DNA of 39,275 nucleotides from Fulvimarina sp. (GTDB lineage: Bacteria > Pseudomonadota > Alphaproteobacteria > Rhizobiales > Rhizobiaceae). The DNA lies in the NCBI GenBank assembly GCA_002700095.1, contig PACL01000072.1:11953-51227 (forward strand). Direction: 5' to 3'. A program made the position numbers and the translations under genes. Shown in pieces: positions 17,778 through 27,700 of the stretch (positions within the stretch are counted from its first letter, which is position 1; each line of letters opens with the position of its first letter). The notes under the pieces were generated by a model. The model had not been told where the DNA came from. It did not search any database and saw nothing but the letters and a program-made list of their open reading frames with translations.

Positions 17778-18890
17778 TCAGAGGTTGGTGAGTTCCAGCC
17801 CCTCGAGCAGGCTCGGCTCGACATAGCCGAGGGATCCCGACTGCATGTAGTCGAGCTGGATCTTGAAGACCCTGGCGGCGTCCTTGTCCTTGTTCGCCCA
17901 ATTGAACCAGATCGGCACGGCCACTTCGGTCATCAGCGCGACATCGTCCTGGGTGAGGCGGGTCACCTCGGTGCCGTCGTCGGCGAACTTCTGCCAGGCT
18001 TCCTGGTTGGCCTTCTGGATCGCCGCATGGTGCATGTCGGAATAGGCATGCGTCTCCATCTCGACGAACTGCTGCATCTGCGGCGACAGCTTGTCCCAGG
18101 CGGCCTTGCCGACGGTGAGGTCCATCAGGTCGACGGGCTGGTAGAGCGACATGAAGCCCGGAGGGCCCATGGAGATGTATTTCGTCACCTGGCTGAAGCC
18201 GAGGGCGTAGTTGACGGCGGGGCCGGTATAGTCGGCGACGTCGATCGTGCCCTTCTCCAGCGCCGGGAAGATCTCCGAGCCCGGCAGAACGGTGGTCTTG
18301 GCGCCGAGCGCCTGAAACACCTCGGCGACCATGCCGCCCGGCAGGCGCATCTTGCGGTCGCGGAAGTCGTCGATCGAGCGGATCGGCACCTTGGAATGGA
18401 TGATGTTGGCGTCATGCTGGATCGGGCCGACGAAATGCATGCCCTGCGCCGCATAGAGCTCGCGGGCGATCTCGAGGCCGCCGAGGCCGTAGTAGAAGGT
18501 GTCGAACTCGTGCGGATTGCGCAGGCCGAGCGGGTATGAGGTGAGGAACACCGCCGCCGGGATGATGCCCTGCGCATAGATGGTGAAGGGGTTCACCGCC
18601 TCCAGCACGCCGTTCTTCACCGCGTCGAAGAGCTGGAAGTCGCCGACGACGTCATTGGCGCCGAAGGGGGTGAATTCCAGTTCGCCGCCGGTCTTCTCCT
18701 TGATCGACCCACACCAGTCCTTGAAAGTGGTGAGGCCGATGCCGCCCGGCCAGGAGGTCTGCACCCGCCAGGTGGTCGTCTGCCCCTGCGCCCGTGCGAC
18801 ATGCGGCGCGGCGAGCGTTGCCGCAACGGCCCCGCCAGCCAGCGCCGAGCGGCCGAGAAATGTTCTGCGATCAATGAGTTGCTTGGTCAA
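17778..18890 (-). CDS. TRAP transporter periplasmic solute-binding protein (DctP/TakP type), Tat-exported
   Basis: A 370-residue binding protein. The N-terminus has a twin-arginine signal (DRRTFLGRSALAGGAVAAT) with cleavage after ARA near residue 34. The mature protein shows TRAP-DctP features: TWRVQTSWPGGIG, PLGLRNPHEFDTFYYGLGG, and the conserved Arg block FRDRKMRLPGGMVAEVF, whose Arg would bind a carboxylate. Length and these segments are like Rhodobacter TakP, which binds 2-oxo acids such as pyruvate, so that is the best guess for the ligand. The start is TTG at 18890, seven bases after GGAGG. It is the first gene of a dctPQM operon, 136 bases before dctQ. Confidence 0.92.
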   Translation of the reverse strand: MTKQLIDRRTFLGRSALAGGAVAATLAAPHVARAQGQTTTWRVQTSWPGGIGLTTFKDWCGSIKEKTGGELEFTPFGANDVVGDFQLFDAVKNGVLEAVNPFTIYAQGIIPAAVFLTSYPLGLRNPHEFDTFYYGLGGLEIARELYAAQGMHFVGPIQHDANIIHSKVPIRSIDDFRDRKMRLPGGMVAEVFQALGAKTTVLPGSEIFPALEKGTIDVADYTGPAVNYALGFSQVTKYISMGPPGFMSLYQPVDLMDLTVGKAAWDKLSPQMQQFVEMETHAYSDMHHAAIQKANQEAWQKFADDGTEVTRLTQDDVALMTEVAVPIWFNWANKDKDAARVFKIQLDYMQSGSLGYVEPSLLEGLELTNL

Positions 18891-19160
18891 TATCGCCTCC
18901 CTATTGTCTCCAGTCGAAGCTCATTCCTCCCGGCTTCGACACCGACATCTGTAGAGTAGAGGCAGAAGAGCGATCGAAGCAACCGGCTTTGCAACAACTT
19001 CCATTCCGACGCTGCGGTAGACCGTCATCTCTGCTGACGATTATTGCGAACCGAAGGCGGCGAACGCATCTGCACAAGTCGACAGTGCTCGCCGTCTTGC
19101 CGATGTGCCGGACGGTCGATGCCCATGCCGCCCGCTGCCCGCGTCGATCATCGGACCATA
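18891..19160. promoter_or_regulatory. Upstream region of the TRAP operon
   Basis: This 270-base gap lies between the terminator after the BMP gene and the TTG start of the dctP gene on the minus strand, so it must hold the operon promoter. I find no gene in it. It is AT-richer than the flanks near 18890-19060, but I cannot fix promoter elements or an operator. Confidence 0.4.
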
Positions 19161-19192
19161 AGAAAAGCGCCGCCGGAGGGCCGGCGACGCTT
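19161..19192 (-). terminator. Rho-independent terminator after the BMP-family gene
   Basis: Read on the minus strand, a 10-bp stem GCGTCGCCGG / CCGGCGGCGC (one T-G pair) with a CCCT loop is followed by TTTTCT. It begins about 60 bases after the BMP gene stop (19249) and separates it from the TRAP operon. Stem strength and the T run make this a convincing intrinsic terminator. Confidence 0.85.
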
Positions 19193-19248
19193 CGATCGAT
19201 TGGGCGTATCGTGGCTGGCGGCCAGCTTCCGCCCGGCTCAGGCCGGCG

Positions 19249-20244
19249 TCAGTAGGGGCAGCTGGAATCGGTGGTGTAGTCGTGGACTTCGATCGTGCCG
19301 GCAATGATGTCCGCCTTGGCCTTCTCCGCCGCCGCCTTCATCTCGTCGGTGATGAGGTCCTTGTTGGACTCGTCGATCGTGTAGCCGACGCCGTCCTCCT
19401 TAAGGCCGAGCGTGACGACGCCGGACGTCCACTTGTCGTCCTTGGCGTCCATGAAGGCCTGGTAGACGGCGTTGTCCACCCGCTTGACCATCGACGTCAG
19501 GACATGGCCGGGGAACAGGCCGTTCTGGTTGGAATCGACGCCGATGCCGAATTTGCCGGCGTCTGCCGCCGCCTGCAGCACGCCGATGCCGGTGCCGCCA
19601 GCAGCGTGGAAGATCACGTCGGCGCCCTTGTCGATCTGCGCCTTGGCGAGTTCGCCGCCGCGCACCGGGTCGTTCCAGGCCGCGCCCGTCGAGCCGGTCA
19701 TGTTCTCGAACACCGTGTCGTCGGCGGAGACAGACTTGACGCCGCCCTTGTAGCCGCAGGAAAATTTCGAGATCAGCGGGATGTCCATGCCGCCGATGAA
19801 GCCGACCTTGCCGTCCTCGGACTTCATCGCCGCCAGGATGCCGACGAGATAGGAGCCTTCCTCTTCCTTGAAGAGGATCGAGCGGACGTTCGGCAGGTCG
19901 ACGACGGAATCGATGATGGCGAACTGGGTGTCCGGATATTCCTTGGCGACGGCCTCCAGCGCCGCGGCCTGAGAGAAGCCGACCGAGATGATCGGGCTGG
20001 CGCCGTCCCGGGCGAAGCGACGCAGGGCCTGCTCGCGCTGGGCGTCGTTGACGATCTCGAACTCGCGATACTCGGTCCCGGTCTCCTTCTCGAACCGCTC
20101 GGCGCCGTCATAGGCACCCTCGTTGAAGGATTTGTCGAACTTGCCGCCGAGGTCGTAGAGGATCGCCGGCTGGAAATCGGCGGCGGAGGCAGCCGAGGCG
20201 GACAGGACTGTGGCGGCGAGCATGGCGGCCAGGAGATGTTTCAT
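19249..20244 (-). CDS. BMP/PnrA family substrate-binding protein
   Basis: A 331-residue periplasmic protein of the Bmp (basic membrane protein, PnrA-like) family, which usually binds purine nucleosides or related compounds for an ABC transporter. Residues 1-22 are a signal peptide with cleavage after ASA; no lipobox Cys is present. Family features are LYDLGGKFDKSFNEGAYDGAE (residues about 29-49 in part), PIISVGFSQAAALEAVAKEY, a long EEGSYLVGILAAM block, VGFIGGMDIPLI, and VIFHAAGGTGIGVLQAA. The ATG at 20244 precedes the signal peptide directly, with AGGGAT 11 bases before. No permease or ATPase gene lies in the window; the gene is followed by its own terminator, so it stands alone. Confidence 0.92.
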   Translation of the reverse strand: MKHLLAAMLAATVLSASAASAADFQPAILYDLGGKFDKSFNEGAYDGAERFEKETGTEYREFEIVNDAQREQALRRFARDGASPIISVGFSQAAALEAVAKEYPDTQFAIIDSVVDLPNVRSILFKEEEGSYLVGILAAMKSEDGKVGFIGGMDIPLISKFSCGYKGGVKSVSADDTVFENMTGSTGAAWNDPVRGGELAKAQIDKGADVIFHAAGGTGIGVLQAAADAGKFGIGVDSNQNGLFPGHVLTSMVKRVDNAVYQAFMDAKDDKWTSGVVTLGLKEDGVGYTIDESNKDLITDEMKAAAEKAKADIIAGTIEVHDYTTDSSCPY

Positions 20245-20469
20245 CGAGGTCAGGATCCCTGTTGGCGAGAGAATGGTTCGACTTCGGCGAGCGTCCTGGG
20301 CCGGTGCCGCGAAAGCCGCGGCAGGCGGGAACACCCGCGCCGGCCGGCAGAGTGGCACGGGTTGCGGCCGGATTGAAGTGAAATCAGTGGGATCGCGGCG
20401 GGCGGGCGTGGAAATGCCCCGACATTTCTCGCGCCCCTCCGGTGGCTGCCCGAAACGGCTGCGCGTTGC

Positions 20470-21141
20470 TCAGCCGGCGGGCGCAGCGGTGATACCGACA
20501 GGGCAGGCGACCCCGGTTCCGCCACCGCCACAATAGCCGCGGGGATTCTTGGCGAGATACTGCTGGTGAGAGTCCTCGGCATAGAAGAATTCCGGCGCCG
20601 GCAGGATCTCGGTGCTGATCGTGCCCTTGTGGCCGGCCTTGGCCAGGGCCTCCTGGTATCGCGTCTTGGACAGCCCGGCCGCTTCGGCCTGGGCGTCTGA
20701 AGAGGTGTAGATGCCGGAGCGATACTGGGTGCCCATGTCGTTGCCCTGGCGCATCCCCTGGGTCGGGTTATGGCCTTCCCAGAAGGCACTCAGCAGGCCC
20801 TCATAGGAAACGACGTCCGGATCGTAGACGACGAGCACCACCTCGTTGTGTCCGGTCTGGCCGGTGCAGACCTCCGGGTAGGTCGGGTTCGGGGTGACGC
20901 CCGCAGCATAGCCGACGGCGGTGACCCAGACGCCTTCGGTCTGCCAGAACCTGCGCTCAACGCCCCAGAAGCAGCCCATGCCGAACATCGCCGTCTCGAG
21001 ACCCTGCGGAAACGGCCCCTTCAGGGGGCGGTGCATGACGAAATGCTCTTGCGCCGTCACGATCGGCTCGCTGCGGCCGGGCAGGGCGTCGCCGGGAGCG
21101 GGCAGTTTCATCTTCCGGGAAAACATGTCGAGTATGTACAT
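20470..21141 (-). CDS. msrA: Peptide-methionine (S)-S-oxide reductase
   Basis: MsrA reduces methionine-S-sulfoxide in proteins, repairing oxidative damage with thioredoxin as the usual donor. The protein has 223 residues, with the catalytic GCFWG at residues 56-60 (Cys57). [36 protein letters not shown] (in part) and [12 protein letters not shown] are all family hallmarks. The Gly-rich tail [15 protein letters not shown] supplies likely resolving cysteines. The 50-residue N-terminal lead matches the longer E. coli-type MsrA. The start is ATG 21141 just after a perfect AAGGAGG; another ATG at 21126 lacks a site. It lies beside a universal stress protein gene, a stress-related context. Confidence 0.96.
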   Translation of the reverse strand: MYILDMFSRKMKLPAPGDALPGRSEPIVTAQEHFVMHRPLKGPFPQGLETAMFGMGCFWGVERRFWQTEGVWVTAVGYAAGVTPNPTYPEVCTGQTGHNEVVLVVYDPDVVSYEGLLSAFWEGHNPTQGMRQGNDMGTQYRSGIYTSSDAQAEAAGLSKTRYQEALAKAGHKGTISTEILPAPEFFYAEDSHQQYLAKNPRGYCGGGGTGVACPVGITAAPAG

Positions 21142-21305
21142 GGAGCCTCCTTGCGCCATCGGGCGGTCGCCGCCTGGCGGTCGGGCGCCGGGCAAGGCCG
21201 CAATCAGCGTTGCCATGCCCTGCGCACCGTCGCGAGCGGGCGTGCCGAGGCTTCTATGTCGACCGAAAGACCCGCGCCATCAAGGGAGCGCGGAGCATCC
21301 GGCGG

Positions 21306-21596
21306 TCAGGGCATGCTGCGGAGGTCCTGCCTCCGGCGCCTGCCGCGGTGGCCGAGCAGCATCAGCCCGAGGCCGAGCGCGCCGCAGGTGATCGACATCG
21401 ACCACGTGCCGACGACGGCGATGGTGCTCGATCCCGGGGCGGTCTCGGCGAGGACCAAGCCCATCGAGGCAAGCGCCTGGTCGATGGTCACGAGCTGCGT
21501 CGTCTCGTCGGCGAGGGAACGGGCGATGTCGCCGACGGCGAAGACGACGCCGATGGCCAGAACCAGAAGGCCGAGGGCGCGGAACAGAAGATGCAT
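21306..21596 (-). CDS. Small two-span membrane protein, unknown function
   Basis: A 96-residue protein with a first membrane span at about residues 4-24 (LLFRALGLLVLAIGVVFAVG) and a second at about 60-82. A polar loop (about 25-58) between them contains SLADETTQLVTIDQALASMG, and the C-terminal tail is Arg-rich, presumably cytoplasmic. I know similar short conserved hypothetical proteins from Hyphomicrobiales but cannot name a domain. It lies upstream of msrA on the same strand with a 164-base gap. It is divergent from the universal stress protein gene, sharing the 21597-21865 promoter region. Coding is likely from the membrane topology and GC3 bias. Confidence 0.65.
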   Translation of the reverse strand: MHLLFRALGLLVLAIGVVFAVGDIARSLADETTQLVTIDQALASMGLVLAETAPGSSTIAVVGTWSMSITCGALGLGLMLLGHRGRRRRQDLRSMP

Positions 21597-21865
21597 GGGC
21601 CAAGCCTCACATGTCTAATTCGTCGCATCGTGCCGCGCGGCACGCCGGCCGGCCGCGCGTGGTCACGCCCGGCGGCGAAGGGCGACGATCGGGAACTGCC
21701 CGATCCTGGCGGCAAAGACAAGATCGGCGCTTCCGCTTCCGCCCCCAGTCACGCTCGGCCCCTCCTCGCCAGAGACCGCAGCGGCGATGCTTGACCTCGA
21801 TCAATTCGGCATCGCGTCGGCAGGTGCTATGGTCGGCTTGGAAAACAAATCAGGGAGCAGGGATC

Positions 21866-22756
21866 ATGGCCTTCGAAGATCGTTCGGATCATTCAGAATC
21901 GCAAATGCCCGGCACGCCCGCCGCGCCGTTCGTCGCCGATCTCGCCGTCATGCTGGCCGGCGCTGCGAGCGACGAGCCGGCGATCGCCTATGCGGAGACG
22001 CTCGCCGCCAGCTTCGGCGCCCATCTCGACTGCCACTACCTCAACCACGTCCCGATCCCGATCCTGGCGACGGCTCCGGGCTCGGCGGTGCTGTCCGCCG
22101 AATACGCCCGGCAGGCCGAGGCTGCGGGCGACAAGGTGGCGGCAGGCCTGCGGCAGCGGCTCGAACGGCTCGGCGTGCCGTGGGAGCTGCGGCGCTCCGA
22201 CGGAACCCTCGGCGAGCTGCGCACCGCGGTCATGCGCCAGAGCGGCCTCGTCGACCTGGTCGTCCAGACCCAGCGATCGGTGACCGAAGCCACCGACATG
22301 TCGCTGTTCGAGGCGGTGCTGTTCGATGCGCGCGCGCCGATCCTGCTGGTGCCGGACGATGCCGGCGACGCCAAGGTTCCGGCGACGGTCCTCGTCGCGT
22401 TCCGCGACACGCCGGAATGCGCGCGGGCGATCGCCGCCGGGCTGCCGTTCCTGAAACGTGCGGACCTCGCCATCCTGGCGAGCGTCGCGGAGGAGGGAAG
22501 CGCCGCAGAGCGGGGCATCGAACCGATGAACGACATGGCCCGCCATCTCGCCCGGCATGGCGTGACGGTCGAGATCCGCGAATTGCCGGGCTGGACGGAT
22601 CCGGCCGAAGGGCTGCTCGCCGAGGCGAAGGCGGTGGGGGCGGATCTCGTCGTCGCCGGCGCCTACGGTCATTCGCGCCTGCGCGAATACCTGCTGGGCG
22701 GCGTCACCCGCAATCTCGTCCGCGGCGCCGGCCTGCCGATGCTGATGGCGCACTGA
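21866..22756 (+). CDS. Universal stress protein with two UspA domains
   Basis: A 296-residue cytoplasmic protein made of two tandem Usp domains. Domain 1 (about 15-155) opens with VADLAVMLAGAASDEPAIAYAETLAASF. Domain 2 (about 165-296) opens with PATVLVAFRDTPECARAIAAG and ends in GAYGHSRLREYLLGGVTRNL, close to the G-2x-G-9x-G ATP-binding pattern; the first domain lacks a clear version. Usp proteins accumulate in starvation or oxidative stress and their biochemical action is mostly undefined. The ATG at 21866 follows CAGGGAGCAGGGATC. The frame is open upstream to 21611 but those residues are Arg-rich and precede a weaker context. Confidence 0.9.
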   Translation: MAFEDRSDHSESQMPGTPAAPFVADLAVMLAGAASDEPAIAYAETLAASFGAHLDCHYLNHVPIPILATAPGSAVLSAEYARQAEAAGDKVAAGLRQRLERLGVPWELRRSDGTLGELRTAVMRQSGLVDLVVQTQRSVTEATDMSLFEAVLFDARAPILLVPDDAGDAKVPATVLVAFRDTPECARAIAAGLPFLKRADLAILASVAEEGSAAERGIEPMNDMARHLARHGVTVEIRELPGWTDPAEGLLAEAKAVGADLVVAGAYGHSRLREYLLGGVTRNLVRGAGLPMLMAH

Positions 22757-23090
22757 GGTCTTTGCGCGCCGGGATTCGATGGCGCGGCAGCGCCGTTGCG
22801 ACTTTGCCGACCGGATCCCGCGCCCCGGTCGGCAGTCTCGGCTCGTCGGGCCCATCCAGCGGCACGACAGATGCCCGCATGGGGCCGCTTCTTGCAGGCG
22901 ATCGAGAGGCCCGTGCTCCCGCGGCGCTTCCCTTCGGGCGGACGGATGTCCTATAGGGAGAGAGACTGACGGGGTGGCCTGTTCATCTTCCGTCATGCGC
23001 CGGCCTGTGCTCACCGCAACGCAAGACACTGCAACATGGCCGAACGACGGTGACCGCACGGGGCACCGGCGAATCGAGCTGGAGAAACGT
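22757..23090. other. Intergenic region, 334 bases
   Basis: It lies between the universal stress protein gene and the Crp/Fnr gene. No separate gene is supported. If the Crp/Fnr gene starts at ATG 22995 instead of TTG 23091, the last 96 bases are coding. I find no clear Fnr-type TTGAT-N4-ATCAA box or terminator. Confidence 0.45.
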
Positions 23091-23852
23091 TTGGACAAGA
23101 CCGCCCAGAAGATCCTCTTGAAGCGGTTGAAGCTGGTAGCGGAGATCGATGCCGAGGACGAGGCGGACATTCTCGCCCTGCCGGTGACGATGCGCGAGTT
23201 CGAGGCCGGAATCGACATCGTCTCGGAAGGGCAGTTCGTCAGGCAGTGCTGCATCCTGATCGATGGGTTCACCCATCGCTATCGGCACACGCTGGAAGGC
23301 AAGCGACAAATCATCGCCTTCCACGTTGCCGGCGACATTCCGGACCTCCACAGCCTGCACATGAACTACATGGACCACAGCTTTGCGGCGACGGCGCAGA
23401 GCCGCATCGGCTTCATCGCCCATGACGCGGTGTGGGACCTGTGCGTCCGCCGGCCGCGGGTCGCGGCGGCGCTGTGGCGCGAGACGCTGATCGACGGCGC
23501 GATCTTCCGGGAATGGATCGTCGGCCTCGGCCGGCTGTCCGGCCAGAGCCGCACCGCCCATCTCCTCTGCGAACTCGCCATGCGCATGCAGGCGGTCGGA
23601 CTCGCCCCCGACCACGTCTACCGCCTGCCGTTGACCCAGCACGAGCTCGCCGATGCGCTTGGCCTGACCGTCGTGACCGTCAACCGGGTGCTGCGAGACC
23701 TGAGGATCGCCGGCCTCGTCGACCGCGAGCGTTCGCGCATGGCGATCCGCGACTGGGACGCGCTGGCGCGGCTCGGGGAGTTCGACCCCCGCTACCTGCA
23801 CTTTCGCGTGCCGGTCATGATGTCGCGCGAAGCGGGGCGCGAACCGGGATAA
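23091..23852 (+). CDS. Crp/Fnr family transcriptional regulator
   Basis: A 253-residue regulator from TTG 23091. The cyclic-nucleotide-binding-like domain spans about 15-130 (TMREFEAGIDIVSEGQ, IDGFTHRYRHTLEGKRQIIAF, GDIPDLHSLHMNYMDHS). A helix-turn-helix of the Crp type lies near 175-235, with LTQHELADALGLTVVTVNRV and LRDLRIAGLVDRER. No N-terminal Cys cluster for an iron-sulfur centre is visible, so it is not a classical Fnr; the ligand is unknown. TTG 23091 has GGAG five bases upstream and puts the N-terminus where similar proteins begin. ATG 22995, in frame, would add 32 poorly folded residues and has no site. It follows a universal stress gene and precedes a response regulator. Confidence 0.88.
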   Translation: MDKTAQKILLKRLKLVAEIDAEDEADILALPVTMREFEAGIDIVSEGQFVRQCCILIDGFTHRYRHTLEGKRQIIAFHVAGDIPDLHSLHMNYMDHSFAATAQSRIGFIAHDAVWDLCVRRPRVAAALWRETLIDGAIFREWIVGLGRLSGQSRTAHLLCELAMRMQAVGLAPDHVYRLPLTQHELADALGLTVVTVNRVLRDLRIAGLVDRERSRMAIRDWDALARLGEFDPRYLHFRVPVMMSREAGREPG

Positions 23853-24019
23853 GCCGGGACGGGGCGCTCGCCGCTGCATGGCGGCCCCGGTCATGGGACG
23901 GCCCTGCAAGGGCAGCGTTGCGAGCGCCTCGCGGCAATCGGTGGATGGCAGCTTGGCAATGCAACGCTTCGTTGGCTACAGCGGGGGCCGGATTGAGGAC
24001 AACCCAGAAAGAGGAGCCG

Positions 24020-24676
24020 ATGCGCCCGCTTTTCATCGTCGCCGACGATCATCCGCTGTTTCGCGGGGCGCTGAAGGAGATTCTCCTGTCGCTGCCGCAA
24101 GGCGCGGAGATCGTCGAGGCGGCCGATTTCGATGAGGCCGCCGCGGCGCTCGAACGACACGGCGACGCCGACCTCTTGCTGCTCGACCTGGCGATGCCCG
24201 GAACCAGCGGGCTGTCGGGCCTTGCGCTCTTGCGCGCCGAACATCCCTCTGTGCCGATCGCCATCGTGTCGGCCAGCGAGGACAGCCAGATCATCGCCCG
24301 CGCCCTCGACCTCGGCGCCTCGGGCTTCATCCCGAAGTCGGCCGGCTTCGACGAGATCCGCACTGCCATCGTCAGGCTTCTGTCCGGCGACGTGTGGCTG
24401 CCGGGGGACGTGTCGCTGGATGCGCCCGGCGATCCGGAGGTCGCCGACCTGATCGCCCGGGTGAAAACCCTGACGCCGCAGCAGACGCGGGTCCTGTCGA
24501 TGCTCGGCCGCGGCCTTCTCAACAAGCAGATCGCCTATGAGCTCGGCGTCTCGGAGCCGACGATCAAGGCCCATGTCTCGGCAGTCCTGCTCAAGCTCGG
24601 CGTCGACAGCCGGACCCAGGCGGTGATCCAGCTCGGCAAGCTCGGCATCGACCGGGAGCGCAGCATCGCCGGCTGA
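24020..24676 (+). CDS. LuxR/NarL-family response regulator (CrbR/ErdR-like)
   Basis: A 218-residue response regulator. The receiver domain (1-120) has the acidic pair in VADDHPLFRGA, the phospho-acceptor Asp56 in LLLLDLAMPG, Ser in IVSASEDS and the switch Lys in IPKSAG. The LuxR-type HTH domain (about 145-210) shows LTPQQTRVLSMLGRGLLNKQ then IAYELGVSEPTIKAHVSAVL. Start ATG 24020 follows AGAGGAG. It converges on a large SLC5-type hybrid kinase 78 bases away, which is probably its partner. That pairing resembles CrbS/CrbR of Vibrio and MxtR/ErdR of Pseudomonas, which switch on acetyl-CoA synthetase for acetate use. The assignment to that system is inferred from domains and context. Confidence 0.92.
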   Translation: MRPLFIVADDHPLFRGALKEILLSLPQGAEIVEAADFDEAAAALERHGDADLLLLDLAMPGTSGLSGLALLRAEHPSVPIAIVSASEDSQIIARALDLGASGFIPKSAGFDEIRTAIVRLLSGDVWLPGDVSLDAPGDPEVADLIARVKTLTPQQTRVLSMLGRGLLNKQIAYELGVSEPTIKAHVSAVLLKLGVDSRTQAVIQLGKLGIDRERSIAG

Positions 24677-24683
24677 GCCTCAT

Positions 24684-24714
24684 CGGCCGGGCATTGGGCA
24701 ATGCATCCCGGCCG
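24684..24714. terminator. Palindrome between convergent response regulator and kinase genes
   Basis: CGGCCGGG (24684-24691) pairs with CCCGGCCG (24707-24714), and inside it CATTG-GG-CAATG forms a second stem. It lies eight bases after the response regulator stop and 40 bases from the kinase stop on the other strand. That position suits a bidirectional terminator, though no T run follows on either strand. Confidence 0.45.
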
Positions 24715-24754
24715 GGCGATCGGGCGGCCCTGCAGCGCAGCCCTGCCGGAACGG

Positions 24755-27700
24755 CTACTCGGCGGCCTCCTGGCGCTGCAGCGCACTCGCCATCGCTGCT
24801 CGCAGCGAAGCCGGCTTCAAGGGCTTGGTCAGCACCTGCACGCCCATGGCGAGTGCCTCCTCACGGACCCTCGCCGATCGGTCGGCGGTGACCAGGATGG
24901 CGAAGAGCCGCTCGTCCAGCCGTCGCCGCAGCTCGGCGAGCGCGACCAGCCCGTCGCCGCCGTCGTCGAGATGATAGTCGACCAGCGCGATCTCCGGCCG
25001 AAATCCCGACGTCGCCAAAGCCGCCACCGCCTCGTCGGCCGAGGCGAAGGCCTCGACCTTGCAGCCCCAGCCGGTCAGGAGCGTCTTCATGCCGTCGCGA
25101 ATGGCCGGTTCGTTGTCGATGCACAGCACCATCGCGCCCGACACAGCGAGGCCGATCTGCGCCCGGGGCGAGGCGCTCACTGCGGCCTCGCCGAAGCCGG
25201 GCGCGGCCAGCGGCATTCCCACCAGAAACGCCGTTCCGCTGCCGTGCCGCGAGCGCGCGGCGACCGGATGGTCGAGGACGCGGGCGATGCGGTCGACGAT
25301 CGACAGTCCGAGCCCCAGCCCGCTCGCCGTGCGGCTGCCCTCGTCGAGGCGCACGAATTCCTCGTAGATCGTCTGCAGCTTGTCGTGGGGGATGCCGATG
25401 CCGCTGTCGGCGATCTCGAGGTCGATCCGGTCGGTACCACGTCGCCGCACGCCGACGACGATCTTGCCATGCCGGGTGTATTTGACGGCATTGGAGACGA
25501 GATTCTGGATCAGGCGACGCAGGAGGTTGCGATCCGATCGCACCGCGACGGAGGTCGCGATGAAGCGCAGCGACAGGCCCTTCTCCTCGGCGAGCGGTCG
25601 AAGGTCCGTCTCGATCTGCCTCAACAGCGGCTGCAGCGGGAACTCGCTGAGCTTGGCCTCCATGCCGCCGGCGTCGAGACGGGAGATGTCGAGGACGGCG
25701 CCGATGATCGCCTCGACGGCTTCGAGGGACGAGCCGATATTGCCGGCGAGATCGGCGTCGGCGGAGCGACCGTGGCGCTGCTCGAGGGCCGAGACATAAC
25801 CGTGGCGCTGCTCGAGCGCCGAGACATAGAGGCGCGCGGCATTCAGCGGCTGCAGGATGTCGTGGCCGGCGGCGGCGAGGAACCGCGTCTTCGACAGGTT
25901 CGCCGCCTCCGCCGCGCGGCGCGCCTCGGCGAGATCCCGGTTGGCGGCGGTCAGCTCGGCGGTGCGCTGGCGCACGCGCTCTTCCAGCGTCTCGTTGATT
26001 TCGCGCAACGCCACGGCCCGCCGCACCCGCTCCGTCATGTCCGAGACGGTGGCGACGAGGCCGCCATCGGGCATGGTGTTGACGCGCATCTCGATGGTGC
26101 GGCCGGACCGGGCGAGAGCGATCTGGCGCTGCGCCGGCGGGCGGGTCAGCTGGTCAAAGCTCGCCGCATATTCGCCGGGGTCGATCTCGCCGTCACGCAG
26201 CAGCTGGTCGAAGACGGCGGTGAGCGGTGTCCCCACCTGGCCGAACTCGGCGGTCAGGCCGACGAGGTCGCGGAACTGCCGGTTCCAGAAGGTGAGGCAG
26301 AAGTCGCCGTCGAAGATGGCGAGGCCCTGGTCGACCTGCTCCAGCGCGATGCGCAGGAGGTCGCGGTTGTACTGCAGTGCCTCGGTCGCGTCGTCGAGCA
26401 GCTGCAGCGCCGTGCTGCTGGAATCGGCGTGGCGTTGGAACAGGAGCGACAGGACGAGGCGGGAGGACGCCGAGCCGATCGCCGAGGCGAGCAGCTGTTC
26501 GGAGAAGTTGATCGTCGCGCCATCCGCCGCGGCCTCGTCGTCGAGAACGCCCTGGTGATCGCGGGCGAAGGCGGTAAAGGCGCGTTCCGTGCGCCTCGTC
26601 CCGAGATAGCGGGCGATGGTCGACTTGAGGTCGGCGACCCGCACGTTGATGCGCATGCGCCGGCCGGGAGCTGCGGCAAAGCCGTCGCGACCGACGAAGA
26701 CGGCCGCCTGGATCCGCTCCAGCGGCCGTGCCGGCCGGCTGAGCGAGCCGGCGACGAGGCAGGCGAGATTGGCCGACAGGCTGAGGACGACGCCGAGGAG
26801 CAGCGGATCGACGACCGGCGCGCCGTCATCGCCGATGAGGCCGGCCGGAAGCGGGATGGCGATGCCCAGCGTCGGGGCGAGCAGGGTGAGGGCCCAGAGC
26901 ACGACGCCGGCCGACAGCCCCGCCATGGCGCCGCGGGCGTTGGCGCGCTTCCAGTAGAGGCCGGCGAGGAGGGCCGGGGCGAGCTGGGCGATCGCGGCGA
27001 AGGACAGGAGGCCGATCGACGCGAGACCGCTGCCGTCCCCGGCGAAGCGGTAGTAGACATAGCCGAAGAAGACGATCGTCAGGATCGCCGAGCGGCGGAC
27101 GTTGAGGATCAGGCGGGTCTCGTCGCCGGGATTGCCGGGCCGCCGGCCGCGCCGCTTCAGGAGGACCGGCAGGACGAGGTCGTTGGAGATCATGATCGCG
27201 AGCGCGACGCTGGCGACAATGACCATGGCGGTCGCCGCCGACAGGCCACCGATGAAGGCGACGAGACCGAGGAGATCGGCCCCCGAGGAGAGCGGCAGGG
27301 CCAGCACGTAGAGATCGGCGTCGAACTGGGGACCGAGGCGGATGAGGCCAGCGGCGGCGATCGGCACGACGAACAGGTTGATCGCCACGAGATAGATCGG
27401 AAACAGCCAGCGGGCCCGCCGGATCTCGCCGCGCGTGCGGTTCTCGACGACGGTCATGTGGAACTGGCGGGGCAGAAGCAGGATGACCAGCGCGCTGAGG
27501 CCGAGGCTGGCGAAGAAGGAGCCGGCCAGCGGCGTCGTGAACGCCGTCTTGACGGCGGTGCTGGCGAGGGCAGCGCGCCAGAGCTCCTGCGGGTCGAACA
27601 GCACGAAGGTGGCCCAGACGCCGACGGCGATGAAGGCGCCGAGCTTGATCAGCGATTCCATCGCCACCGCCAGCACCAGCCCGTCCTGGTGCTCCGTGGC

